From assembly GCA_025354965.1 (NCBI GenBank), contig JANXLW010000282.1:1-22695 (forward strand): 22,695 nt of DNA. The letters are read 5' to 3'. The position numbers were made by a program, and so were the translations under genes. How positions within the stretch are numbered: position 1 is the stretch's first letter; every line of letters begins with the position of its first letter. The notes under the pieces were generated by a model, which saw nothing but the letters and a program-made list of their open reading frames with translations, was not told where the DNA came from and did not search any database. Below, piece by piece: positions 13,807-21,128 of the stretch. The stretch comes from Betaproteobacteria bacterium (lineage in GTDB: Bacteria > Pseudomonadota > Gammaproteobacteria > Burkholderiales > Burkholderiaceae_C).

Positions 13807-14856
13807 CTAAAGGCCCAAATTCATATTGACAGTATGGCCCTGCTTGTCCTGCACCGACGCAATCGCCTTGAACGCCAACGCCTGCACCCGATCTGGCAGG
13901 CGCACAAAGTTGTTCTTCTGAACTAACGCATCACCGTTCATGAATGCCCAGACAAAAAACTGAAGAGCCGGCCGGGTCCGCGCAACGTTATCTGTGATCC
14001 GGGGAACCAGGGCAAACGTACCCATCGTGATGGGCCAGGTTTCCCTGCCTCGGTGGTTGGTCAACGTCGTGGTGAAATTGCTTTTCTTGACCCAGTCGCT
14101 ATTGGACAGTGCAGCCTTGAATCCGGAAATCGACGGGTACAAAAACTCTTCCTCAGCGTTTTTCATTTGGATAGCCCGCAAATTGTTGTCCTTGACATAG
14201 CCGAAGTCGACATACCCGATTGCGCCCAGCGTTTCCTTCATTCCCTTAACGACTCCGTCACTGCCCTTCACCCCAGTGAAGCCGGGCGGCCACGAAATGG
14301 TGGTCTTGACGCCCAGCGTTTCCTTGAACGCCGGATTTACCTTTGCCAGATAGTCAGCAAAGTTGTAAGTCGTGCCCGATCCGTCGCTGCGCACCAGCAC
14401 CTTGATGGGGGTGGCAGGCAATGTGAGCTCCGGATTGAGCTGCGCGATGGGCGTGGCGTTCCAACGCTTGATCTCACCCATAAAGATTCGGGCCAGCACG
14501 TCACCGCTCAGTCGCAACTGGCCGTCACGGATACCTGGCAGGTTGAATACCGGTGCGATTCCCGTGATGGCCACCGGAAACAGCACCAGTCCGTCCTTAT
14601 CCAGTTCAACTTGCGAGGGTGCAACGTCGGATGCCCCAAAACCTGTTTCTCCGGCACGAATCTTCTTCAATCCAGCTGACGACCCAACTGGCTCGTAAGA
14701 AAGAACCGCGCCACTTTGCTTCTGATACTCGGTGGCCCAACTGCGGTAGATGGGTGCTGCGGCGGACGAACCGGCGCCAGTAAAGTTGGTGATTCCTGCC
14801 GCTTGCGAGGTCGAGCCGACAACAGCAAAAAGAGTGATTGCTAAAAATTTTTGCAT
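13807..14856 (-). CDS. pstS: PstS-like phosphate ABC transporter substrate-binding protein (stand-alone)
   Basis: This 349-aa periplasmic protein has a Sec signal peptide ending near SQA. The phosphate-binding loops are recognisable: TGAGSSAAAPIYRSW (E. coli PstS has TGAGATFPAP), YEPVGSSAGLKKI, FGASDVAP and VRSDGSGTTYNFADYL. The Asp, Arg, Ser and Thr ligands of the second to fourth loops are kept. In the first loop the Thr-Phe-Pro segment reads Ser-Ala-Ala, so one side of the pocket differs from classical PstS. No pstC, pstA or pstB gene lies beside it, so it is either an extra binding protein feeding a distant Pst system or a variant with another oxyanion ligand. CAGGTAGAA precedes the ATG as a weak ribosome site. 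It converges with nrsF. Confidence 0.88.
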   Translation of the reverse strand: MQKFLAITLFAVVGSTSQAAGITNFTGAGSSAAAPIYRSWATEYQKQSGAVLSYEPVGSSAGLKKIRAGETGFGASDVAPSQVELDKDGLVLFPVAITGIAPVFNLPGIRDGQLRLSGDVLARIFMGEIKRWNATPIAQLNPELTLPATPIKVLVRSDGSGTTYNFADYLAKVNPAFKETLGVKTTISWPPGFTGVKGSDGVVKGMKETLGAIGYVDFGYVKDNNLRAIQMKNAEEEFLYPSISGFKAALSNSDWVKKSNFTTTLTNHRGRETWPITMGTFALVPRITDNVARTRPALQFFVWAFMNGDALVQKNNFVRLPDRVQALAFKAIASVQDKQGHTVNMNLGL

Positions 14857-14936
14857 TTCTACCTGACCAAAAAAATAACGGCAGGTCGCACAGCGACGCG
14901 CCGCAGCCGATCCTGTTTATCGAGTCAAACGTTTCA

Positions 14937-14950
14937 CGGTAATTTTACCG
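14937..14950. promoter_or_regulatory. Inverted repeat in the pstS upstream region
   Basis: CGGTAA (14937-14942) and TTACCG (14945-14950) form a perfect 6-bp inverted repeat separated by TT, about 80 nt upstream of the pstS-like start. The dyad is a plausible operator. It does not match the standard Pho-box direct repeat (CTGTCAT), and I see no clear Pho box here. Confidence 0.35.
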
Positions 14951-14978
14951 TTCGATCGCACATCCCGCTGAAGGAGCC

Positions 14979-15437
14979 TCACTCGCGTAAAAACAGTTTT
15001 CCCCGAATCTCGCCACCGGGGTGATTTGCAGTGTGAATATCGGCGTACCATTTGCCAGCCAGCAGCTCTGCCGCCTGCACCGCAGTCAGCGTAGCCTGAC
15101 CTTCCAAAGGACTCCTGACCGGAGCTTTGAAGGCAAGCGCGCTGTTCGCGTTGGCGCCAACGACTGCCGGGCCATGAAAGTGGCCGCTGGCGGCAGACCC
15201 GCTCAGGCCCGTGAAAGACAGCTTCCAGCGAAACAGCCGGGTGTTTTTATTCAGCACGGCAAACAACTGGCCACTGGCCGGCGTGGCGACCGGCGGCACC
15301 TGGTTCCTGCCTGTCATCTGGGTACTGAATGCGGCCAGATGTGCGTCCGGTTGCAATGCACTACAGCCGGTCAGGGCAACGCCGACAGCGATGGCGGCGA
15401 GTACGGCGCAGACGGCACGATAGCAAGGTATTTGCAT
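14979..15437 (-). CDS. CHRD domain-containing lipoprotein
   Basis: This is a 152-aa protein. ATG 15437 is preferred over the longer frame because AGGA lies just upstream and a signal peptide begins there (MQIPCYRAVCAVLAAIAVGV). It ends in a lipobox, ALTGC, so the protein should be lipid-anchored. The mature part contains the CHRD (chordin-like) domain: FSTQMTGRNQVPPVATPASG at the start, RWKLSFTGLSGSAASGHFHG with the typical GHFHGPA, and the end WYADIHTANHPGGEIRGKL. Bacterial CHRD proteins are secreted and of unknown function; a cupredoxin- or superoxide dismutase-like beta fold has been suggested, and conserved His residues make metal binding conceivable. It lies 122 nt upstream of the pstS-like gene on the same strand. 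Confidence 0.88.
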   Translation of the reverse strand: MQIPCYRAVCAVLAAIAVGVALTGCSALQPDAHLAAFSTQMTGRNQVPPVATPASGQLFAVLNKNTRLFRWKLSFTGLSGSAASGHFHGPAVVGANANSALAFKAPVRSPLEGQATLTAVQAAELLAGKWYADIHTANHPGGEIRGKLFLRE

Positions 15438-15645
15438 CGCTTCCTGATAGTTTTGAATGGTGGAAATTTCGGCCCGAGTGTATGGGTTGGCACATCCTTT
15501 AGGCGCTTGTGTAGGCGTATTCTTTGTAACACGATGTGCCACTGACTGGCGCTAGCCGCGCTTAAGCAGTCTTTGAGAGAACCGGCTGTCAACTCAGGCA
15601 GCGCCAGCGCGTTGTATAACGACCGCTCGCATCAATGGATCCAAT

Positions 15646-16047
15646 ATGAAACGTTTATTTGTCGCCGCCGCATTTGCCACTTTGGCGGGCTCAACAATGG
15701 CGGCCGATGTTGGTGTCGCCGTGAGCATCGGCCAACCGGGCTTCTACGGTCGCATCGTCCTTGGCAATATGCCGCAACCGCCGGTGATTTACCCGGCCCC
15801 TGTGATCATTCAAACGGCACCCGTTGGCCTGGTACGTCAGCCCATCTATTTGCGGGTACCGCCTGGGCATGAGAAACACTGGGACAAGCACTGCCGCAAA
15901 TACAACGCTTGCGGTCAACCGGTCTACTTCGTCCAGGAGAACTGGTACCAGAATGAGTATTCGGTTGGCAACCGCGGTGAACATGGCAATCGCAATGATG
16001 ACCATGAAAAGCACGGCAAAGGCCATGGCAAGGGAAAGAAGGACTAG
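15646..16047 (+). CDS. Secreted protein of unknown function with KHW-KHC-YNACG motif and His/Lys-rich tail
   Basis: This 133-aa protein has a Sec signal peptide (MKRLFVAAAFATLAGSTMAA, cleavage near AMA-like TMAA). The mature protein starts with DVGVAVSIGQPGFYGRIVLG. A Pro-rich stretch (PQPPVIYPAPVIIQTAP) follows, then a compact block PPGHEKHWDKHCRKYNACGQ and PVYFVQENWYQ. The last 25 residues are hydrophilic and rich in His, Lys, Gly and Asp. I do not know a named family, although the PPGH...KHCxxYxACGxPVYFV block looks like a conserved secreted betaproteobacterial protein. The two Cys (KHC, NAC) could form a disulfide, and the His could bind metal. The ribosome site is weak (GGA 7 nt upstream). 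It diverges from the CHRD gene, so the two may share a promoter region. Confidence 0.75.
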   Translation: MKRLFVAAAFATLAGSTMAADVGVAVSIGQPGFYGRIVLGNMPQPPVIYPAPVIIQTAPVGLVRQPIYLRVPPGHEKHWDKHCRKYNACGQPVYFVQENWYQNEYSVGNRGEHGNRNDDHEKHGKGHGKGKKD

Positions 16048-16080
16048 GAACGCGGTAACGACCGAGCACTTGCTGCCACC

Positions 16081-16100
16081 TGCCTCACGCCCGTGAGGCA
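16081..16100. terminator. Strong stem-loop between convergent genes
   Basis: TGCCTCACG (16081-16089) and CGTGAGGCA (16092-16100) are perfect 9-nt inverted repeats; the real loop would be about six bases. It lies 34 nt past the stop of the secreted-protein gene and 57 nt from the stop of the dienelactone hydrolase gene on the opposite strand, so it is placed for two-way termination. A second small hairpin, ACGCC-ATC-GGCGT, sits at 16127-16139. No T-tract follows either. Confidence 0.45.
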
Positions 16101-16156
16101 AGCCTCGCCAGCACCGGGTAGGCTTCACGCCATCGGCGTCTTATCCACCGCCTTGA

Positions 16157-16855
16157 TCAGGCAAGTTGGGTCGACAGCCATTCCAGAGTCCGCCCACGCG
16201 CCAGCGCTGAGGCGCGCTGGTTGTACATTGGCCGGCCCCAGCAACTGAAGCCGTGGTCGGCACCTTCGTAGACATAAAACTGAGCCTTGGAGCGCCCATC
16301 AAATGCGCTTTTGACGGCAGCCACGGCACTCGCCGGAATGTGTGCATCCAGTGCGCCGTAATGGAACAGGATAGGCACATTGATCGATGGCGCCAGATCC
16401 AGATGGTTTTGAATCCCGCCGCCGTAATAGCAAACGGCGGTGTCGACCGCGCCGCTGGCCGCCAAATGATAGGCCAGGCGTCCGCCCATGCAATAACCCA
16501 CCACTGCGACCTTGCTGTAGAGCTCGGGCCTATTGCGCAGGGCTTCAACTGTTGCGCGCAAATCAGCCACGGCGTTGGCGCCGTCCAGATTCTGCATCAG
16601 CTGGTAAGCTTTCTTTGTGCCAGCTTCGTCGTACATCAGATCAACGTTGGGCTCCTGGCGCCAGAAAATATCCGGCGCCACTACGACATAACCATCCATG
16701 GCGTACTGATCTGCCACGGCGCGGATATGCTCGTTGACACCCCATATTTCCTGAACGATCACTAGTCCCGGGCCACGTCCGGTGGGTGGCAGTGAAAGAT
16801 AAGCATCAAACTGTTTTCCGTCCAGGCTTTGAATCGCGATTGTGGAGCTGACCAT
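16157..16855 (-). CDS. Dienelactone hydrolase family protein
   Basis: This is a 232-aa alpha/beta hydrolase. The nucleophile is Cys in VVGYCMGGRLAYH, the acid is Asp in HYGALDAHIP and the base is His in EGADHGFSCWGRP, giving the Cys-Asp-His triad of dienelactone hydrolase (carboxymethylenebutenolidase). The Glu of VIVQEIWGVNEHIR corresponds to the conserved Glu that activates the cysteine in that enzyme. ATG 16855 is chosen since AGGA lies 7 nt upstream, and the longer frame has no ribosome site. In chlorocatechol degradation the enzyme opens dienelactone to maleylacetate, but no such pathway is visible here. The true substrate may be another lactone or ester. The gene stands alone and diverges from the tartrate dehydrogenase operon. 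Confidence 0.9.
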   Translation of the reverse strand: MVSSTIAIQSLDGKQFDAYLSLPPTGRGPGLVIVQEIWGVNEHIRAVADQYAMDGYVVVAPDIFWRQEPNVDLMYDEAGTKKAYQLMQNLDGANAVADLRATVEALRNRPELYSKVAVVGYCMGGRLAYHLAASGAVDTAVCYYGGGIQNHLDLAPSINVPILFHYGALDAHIPASAVAAVKSAFDGRSKAQFYVYEGADHGFSCWGRPMYNQRASALARGRTLEWLSTQLA

Positions 16856-16921
16856 GGGAAGTTCCTGCTGTTTCGTTGAATGAGAGGAAATGAGTCTATA
16901 TCGTTTGAGCCGCCTCCCGCC

Positions 16922-16940
16922 AGCCTGCATCGAGCAGGCT
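16922..16940. promoter_or_regulatory. Inverted repeat in the divergent dienelactone hydrolase / tartrate dehydrogenase region
   Basis: AGCCTGC (16922-16928) and GCAGGCT (16934-16940) form perfect 7-bp arms with a 5-nt spacer, in the 259-nt region between the two divergent genes. It could be an operator for either operon. No strong promoter hexamer pair is apparent, and no regulator gene is adjacent. Confidence 0.35.
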
Positions 16941-17114
16941 TGCCAGAAGTGGGGTTACCCATCCTGTCAACCATGCCCACCTTTGAATGGCCTGACCAGC
17001 TCCGGCGTTATCCATCCACCATAAAAACCGCCGGCCTGTGTTTTACCTTGGCACCCTTTGCCGGCCCTGGCACTGCTACAGTCCAACTCCATAACAGCTC
17101 TGCAAAGAAATGTC

Positions 17115-18182
17115 ATGAGAACCTACAAAATCGCCTGCATTCCTGGCGACGGCATCGGAAAAGAAGTTGTGCCAGCCGGTCAGACCGTGCTGGCGGCGCT
17201 GGCCGCAGCGGGCAACTCTTTCGGATTTGATTTCCAGCACTTCGAGTGGGGCGGTGACTGGTACCGCAAACACGGCGAGATGATGCCAACCAACGGTCTG
17301 GATGCGCTGCGCGACAAGGATGCAATTTTGTTTGGCTCCGCCGGTGACCCGTATATTCCGGACCACATCACACTATGGGGACTGCGCCTGAAGATTTGTC
17401 AGGGCTTCGACCAGTACGCCAACGTGCGGCCAACCCGCATCCTGCCCGGTATCGACGCCCCGCTCAAGCGTTGCAAGCCGCAAGACCTTGACTGGGTCAT
17501 CGTGCGCGAAAACTCGGAGGGCGAATACGCCGGTGTCGGAGGCCGGGCCCATCAAGGGCATTCGATGGAGGTCGCAACCGATCTGTCGGTCATGACCCGC
17601 GTCGGTGTCGAGCGCATCATGCGCTACGCCTTTCGGCTGGCGCAGTCCCGTCCACGCAAATTGCTGACCGTCGTCACCAAGTCCAACGCGCAACGCCATG
17701 CCATGGTGATGTGGGATGAGATCGCAGTGCAAATCTCGAAAGAGTTCCCGGATGTGAAATGGGACAAAGAACTGGTGGACGCCGCTACCGCGCGCATGGT
17801 CAACCGCCCGGCTTCGCTTGATACGCTGGTGGCCACCAATTTACATGCCGACATCCTGAGCGATCTGGCCGCGGCGCTGGCGGGTAGTCTGGGCATTGCA
17901 CCGACCGCCAACATCGACCCGGAGCGTCGTTACCCATCCATGTTCGAGCCGATCCACGGATCCGCATTCGACATCATGGGCCAGGGTCTGGCGAATCCGG
18001 TGGGCACGTTCTGGAGCTGCGTGATGCTGCTGGAGCATCTGGGTGAGGTGGTTGCAGCGAAAAAGTTGATGGCCGTCGTTGAGCAGGTGACTGCCGACCC
18101 GGCACTTCACACGCGCGACCTGGGTGGCAATGCTACGACGGCGCAGGTGACAGCGGCCGTCTGTGCTCGAATCACGGTCTAA
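17115..18182 (+). CDS. ttuC: Tartrate dehydrogenase/decarboxylase-like beta-decarboxylating dehydrogenase
   Basis: This 355-aa protein belongs to the isopropylmalate/isocitrate dehydrogenase fold family. The start MRTYKIACIPGDGIGKEVVP is canonical for tartrate/D-malate dehydrogenases. The diagnostic segments VIVRENSEGEYAGVGGR, SNAQRHAMVMWDE and the metal-binding DAATARMVNRP and NLHADILSDLAAAL are all present. The adenosine-binding region contains MFEPIHGSAFDIMGQG and ANPVGTFWS. The family oxidises tartrates and D-malate with NAD and Mn, in some cases with decarboxylation to D-glycerate or pyruvate. It is the first gene of the sugar-acid operon and ends 15 nt before ltnD, so its substrate is probably a C4 hydroxy acid related to that pathway. 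Only a weak AAAGAA ribosome site precedes the ATG. Confidence 0.87.
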   Translation: MRTYKIACIPGDGIGKEVVPAGQTVLAALAAAGNSFGFDFQHFEWGGDWYRKHGEMMPTNGLDALRDKDAILFGSAGDPYIPDHITLWGLRLKICQGFDQYANVRPTRILPGIDAPLKRCKPQDLDWVIVRENSEGEYAGVGGRAHQGHSMEVATDLSVMTRVGVERIMRYAFRLAQSRPRKLLTVVTKSNAQRHAMVMWDEIAVQISKEFPDVKWDKELVDAATARMVNRPASLDTLVATNLHADILSDLAAALAGSLGIAPTANIDPERRYPSMFEPIHGSAFDIMGQGLANPVGTFWSCVMLLEHLGEVVAAKKLMAVVEQVTADPALHTRDLGGNATTAQVTAAVCARITV

Positions 18183-18197
18183 CCAAGGAGCCAACCG

Positions 18198-19088
18198 ATG
18201 ATAAGCAATGTAGGAGTTATCGGCCTCGGGGCCATGGGCAGCGGCATGGCGCGATCGCTGCGTCGCCATGGCTGCAACGTGCATGTATTTGACGTTCGCA
18301 CCGAGATCGCACAGGTCTTTGCACAGGAGGGCGGTGTGGCCTGTGCGTCAGCGGCCGAGTTGGCTGCCAGGTGCGATGTGATCGTCTCGGTCGTCGTCAA
18401 TGCGGCGCAGACCGAGAGCGTTTTGTTTGGCGAGACAGGTTGCGTCAGTGCGATTGAGCGCGGCAGCGTTTTTGTGATGTGCTCGACGGTGGATCCGAAT
18501 TGGTCGATTGCCCTGGAGTCGCGTTTGGCCCAGCATGGCATTCTTTATCTCGACGCACCGATCTCCGGCGGCGCTGCCAAGGCTGCCAGCGGGCAAATGA
18601 CCATGATGACCTCCGGCAAAGCCGAGGCCTATGCTGCGGTTGGACCGTTGCTTGATGCCATGGCAGCCCAGGTTTACCGATTGGGCGACCGGGCCGGCGC
18701 AGGCAGCAAGGTAAAAATCATCAATCAATTGCTGGCCGGCGTGCACATTGCCGCCGCCGCTGAAGCTATGGCGCTGGGGCTGCGCGAAGGTGTGGACCCG
18801 GCTGCGCTATACGAGGTCATTACCCACAGCGCCGGTAACAGCTGGATGTTCGAGAACCGCATGGCCCATGTGCTCAGCGGTGACTACACGCCGCTGTCGG
18901 CGGTGGACATCTTTGTGAAGGACCTTGGGCTGGTGCTCGACGTGGCGCGCGCTACTCGGTTCCCGCTACCGCTTTCCAGCACCGCACACCAGATGTTCAT
19001 GCAAGCGTCAACTGCCGGCTTTGCGCGCGAGGACGACAGTGCGGTGATCAAGATTTTTCCCGGCATTGAGTTGCCCAAGAAGCCATGA
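18198..19088 (+). CDS. ltnD: L-threonate dehydrogenase (beta-hydroxyacid dehydrogenase family)
   Basis: This is a 296-aa protein. The NAD-binding motif is NVGVIGLGAMGSGMARSL at residues 4-21. The substrate motif APISGGAAKAASGQMTMM and the catalytic Lys in GAGSKVKIINQLLAG are both typical of 3-hydroxyisobutyrate dehydrogenase relatives. In the characterised pathway LtnD oxidises L-threonate to 2-oxo-tetronate. Relatives with tartronate semialdehyde reductase activity look similar, so the assignment rests on the following otnK, otnC and otnI genes. AAGGAG lies 7 nt before the ATG. The last codon overlaps the otnK start by ATGA. Confidence 0.88.
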   Translation: MISNVGVIGLGAMGSGMARSLRRHGCNVHVFDVRTEIAQVFAQEGGVACASAAELAARCDVIVSVVVNAAQTESVLFGETGCVSAIERGSVFVMCSTVDPNWSIALESRLAQHGILYLDAPISGGAAKAASGQMTMMTSGKAEAYAAVGPLLDAMAAQVYRLGDRAGAGSKVKIINQLLAGVHIAAAAEAMALGLREGVDPAALYEVITHSAGNSWMFENRMAHVLSGDYTPLSAVDIFVKDLGLVLDVARATRFPLPLSSTAHQMFMQASTAGFAREDDSAVIKIFPGIELPKKP

Positions 19089-20422
19089 GCAGTGCCCAGC
19101 TCAGCGCGGGGCCGCGCCAGGCAAGCGGGGGGCACATCCTGCTGGGCTGTATTGCCGACGATTTTACCGGCGCAACAGATCTCGCCAACAACCTGGTGCG
19201 TTCGGGTATGCGGGTGGTGCAGGTGATCGGCGTACCAGAGCAAGCGCTGCAGTCGGATGCCGACGCCGTGGTGGTGGCACTGAAGTCGCGCACTGTCCCC
19301 AAAGACGAAGCCATTGCGCAGTCACTGGCCGCGCTACGCTGGTTGCAAGCGCAGGGCGCGCAGCAGATTTACTTCAAATACTGCTCCACCTTTGACAGCA
19401 CAGCCGACGGCAATATCGGCCCCGTGACCGAAGCCTTGATGGACGCGCTGACGGTCTCACACGGCTGCGATTTCAGCATCGCCACGCCGGCTTTTCCCGA
19501 CAACCAGCGCACTGTCTTCAAGGGACATTTGTTTGTTGGCGACGTGTTGCTCAATGAGAGCGGCATGCAAAACCACCCTCTTACACCGATGACCGATGCC
19601 AATCTGGTGCGCGTGCTACAGGCGCAATGTCGCCGCAAGGTCGGGCTGATTGACTACCAGGTGGTGGCGCAGGGTGAGGTCGCGATCCGCCGGCGCATCG
19701 ATGCGCTGCGGGCGCAGGGTGTCGGACTGGCCATCGTGGACGCAGTCTCCAACGATGATCTGCTGCGCCTGGGCCTGGCATTGAAGGGTATGGCGCTGGT
19801 GACTGCGGGTTCGGGCGTTGCCATCGGCTTGCCAGCCAACTTCGGACTGGCACCCTCCAGCACCGCCAGTGCACTGCCTGCCGCCACCGGTGGGCAAGCA
19901 GTGGTGTCAGGCAGTTGCTCACTGGCCAGCAACCGGCAGGTTCGCTCTTTCATCCAGTGCGGATATCCAGCGCTGGGCATCGATCCGATGCAGGTGGCGC
20001 AAAAGGAGAGTGCCGGTATCGATGTGGCAGCCGAAGTACTGGCCTGGGCAGAGCCCCTGCTCGGCCGGGGACCGGTGCTCATTTATTCGACCGCCGATAC
20101 GCTTGCCGTCAAGCAGGCGCAAGGACAACTTGGTGTGATGCAAGCCAGCGCGCTGGTTGAGCGCACCCTGGCTGCGATTGCCAGTGGTCTGGTGCGGCGC
20201 GGCGTGCGCCAACTGGTGGTCGCCGGCGGCGAAACCGCAGGCGCCTGTGTGCAGGCCCTGAACATCGAGCAAATGAAGATCGGCCCGCAAATCGATCCCG
20301 GTGTGCCCTGGTGTCATGCCCACACCGATGCAGCGCCCGGCGCAGGCCTGCATCTGACGCTGAAGTCGGGTAATTTTGGCAGCGACGCTTTCTTCAGCAA
20401 AGCCTTTACCATCCTGCAATGA
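19085..20422 (+). CDS. otnK: 3-oxo-tetronate kinase (DUF1537 family)
   Basis: This 445-aa protein is a two-domain sugar-acid kinase. The N-terminal domain begins after a 16-residue extension with LLGCIADDFTGATDLANNLV, the hallmark of the DUF1537 kinases, and continues with TVFKGHLFVGDVLLNESGMQ. The C-terminal nucleotide-binding domain contains GGQAVVSGSCSLASNRQVR and the Gly-rich VVAGGETAGACVQAL. OtnK phosphorylates 3-oxo-tetronate at C4. The start overlaps the ltnD stop by ATGA, and the stop overlaps otnC the same way. The kinase subtype (OtnK, DtnK or LtnK-like) is chosen from operon context, since LtnD, OtnC and OtnI are adjacent. Confidence 0.9.
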   Translation: MSSAQLSAGPRQASGGHILLGCIADDFTGATDLANNLVRSGMRVVQVIGVPEQALQSDADAVVVALKSRTVPKDEAIAQSLAALRWLQAQGAQQIYFKYCSTFDSTADGNIGPVTEALMDALTVSHGCDFSIATPAFPDNQRTVFKGHLFVGDVLLNESGMQNHPLTPMTDANLVRVLQAQCRRKVGLIDYQVVAQGEVAIRRRIDALRAQGVGLAIVDAVSNDDLLRLGLALKGMALVTAGSGVAIGLPANFGLAPSSTASALPAATGGQAVVSGSCSLASNRQVRSFIQCGYPALGIDPMQVAQKESAGIDVAAEVLAWAEPLLGRGPVLIYSTADTLAVKQAQGQLGVMQASALVERTLAAIASGLVRRGVRQLVVAGGETAGACVQALNIEQMKIGPQIDPGVPWCHAHTDAAPGAGLHLTLKSGNFGSDAFFSKAFTILQ

Positions 20423-21123
20423 CTGAGTCGCAAGCCCGTGAAGAGATCTGCCGTGTCGGGCGTAGCCTGTTCGAGCGCGGCTATGTGCACGCCAGCGCCG
20501 GCAACATCAGTGTGCAGCTGGATGAGTCGCAGGGCGGCGGTTATCTGATCACCCCGACCGATGCCTGCCTGGGCTTTCTCGACCCGGTCCGGTTGGCCCG
20601 ACTGGACGCGCAGTCACAACAACTCAGCGGCGATCGTGCCAGCAAAACCATGGCGCTTCATGCACACATCTACCAGGCGACGAAGCCATTTGATCCGAAC
20701 ACCTGCTGTGTGATCCACACCCATTCCAGACACTGTGTAGCGCGGTCATTGCAGCTTGGCGGGCAGGAGCGGCTGCCGCAAGATCGGCAGTGGCGAGAAC
20801 TGTTGCCTGCCGTCACACCTTACTTTGTGATGAAGGTTGGACACGTGCCCCTGCTGGCTTACCGGCGTCCCGGTGCGCCCGAAACTGCGCGGCAGGTGGC
20901 ACAGGTGATTCGCCACTATGGCGAAGCCGGCACGCCGATTCGCGCCGTCATGCTGGAGCGACTCGGCCCTAACGTCTGGCACGACTCGCCTGCCGCTGCA
21001 ATGGCAACGCTGGAAGAACTCGAAGAAAGCGCCCGGCTGCAAAGTCTCGGCCCATCACCGGCTGAGCCTTTGACCGAATCCCAAATCGATGAACTGCGCC
21101 AGACCTTCGGCGCCCGCTGGTGA
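20419..21123 (+). CDS. otnC: 3-oxo-tetronate 4-phosphate decarboxylase (class II aldolase/adducin family)
   Basis: This is a 234-aa protein. The N-terminal YVHASAGNISVQL and the zinc motif HTHSRHC (His100, His102, His105) identify the aldolase class II/adducin fold. OtnC removes CO2 from 3-oxo-tetronate 4-phosphate to give dihydroxyacetone phosphate. Where classical class II aldolases have the third zinc His in an HG pair, this protein has Leu182-Gly183 in VMLERLGPNVWHDSP, with His188 close by. The position of the aldolase catalytic Glu reads Thr77 in ASKTMALH. These changes may be a feature of the decarboxylase subgroup or of this protein. ATG overlaps the otnK stop, and the following isomerase gene starts within 10 nt of the stop. 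Confidence 0.88.
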   Translation: MTESQAREEICRVGRSLFERGYVHASAGNISVQLDESQGGGYLITPTDACLGFLDPVRLARLDAQSQQLSGDRASKTMALHAHIYQATKPFDPNTCCVIHTHSRHCVARSLQLGGQERLPQDRQWRELLPAVTPYFVMKVGHVPLLAYRRPGAPETARQVAQVIRHYGEAGTPIRAVMLERLGPNVWHDSPAAAMATLEELEESARLQSLGPSPAEPLTESQIDELRQTFGARW

Positions 21124-21128
21124 ACGCT

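Noticed and set aside
16951..16960. GGGTTACCC before the dienelactone hydrolase gene as a SigF promoter
   Set aside because: On the - strand GTAACC is followed at 16 nt by TGCT instead of CGAA, so it does not fit the promoter pattern.
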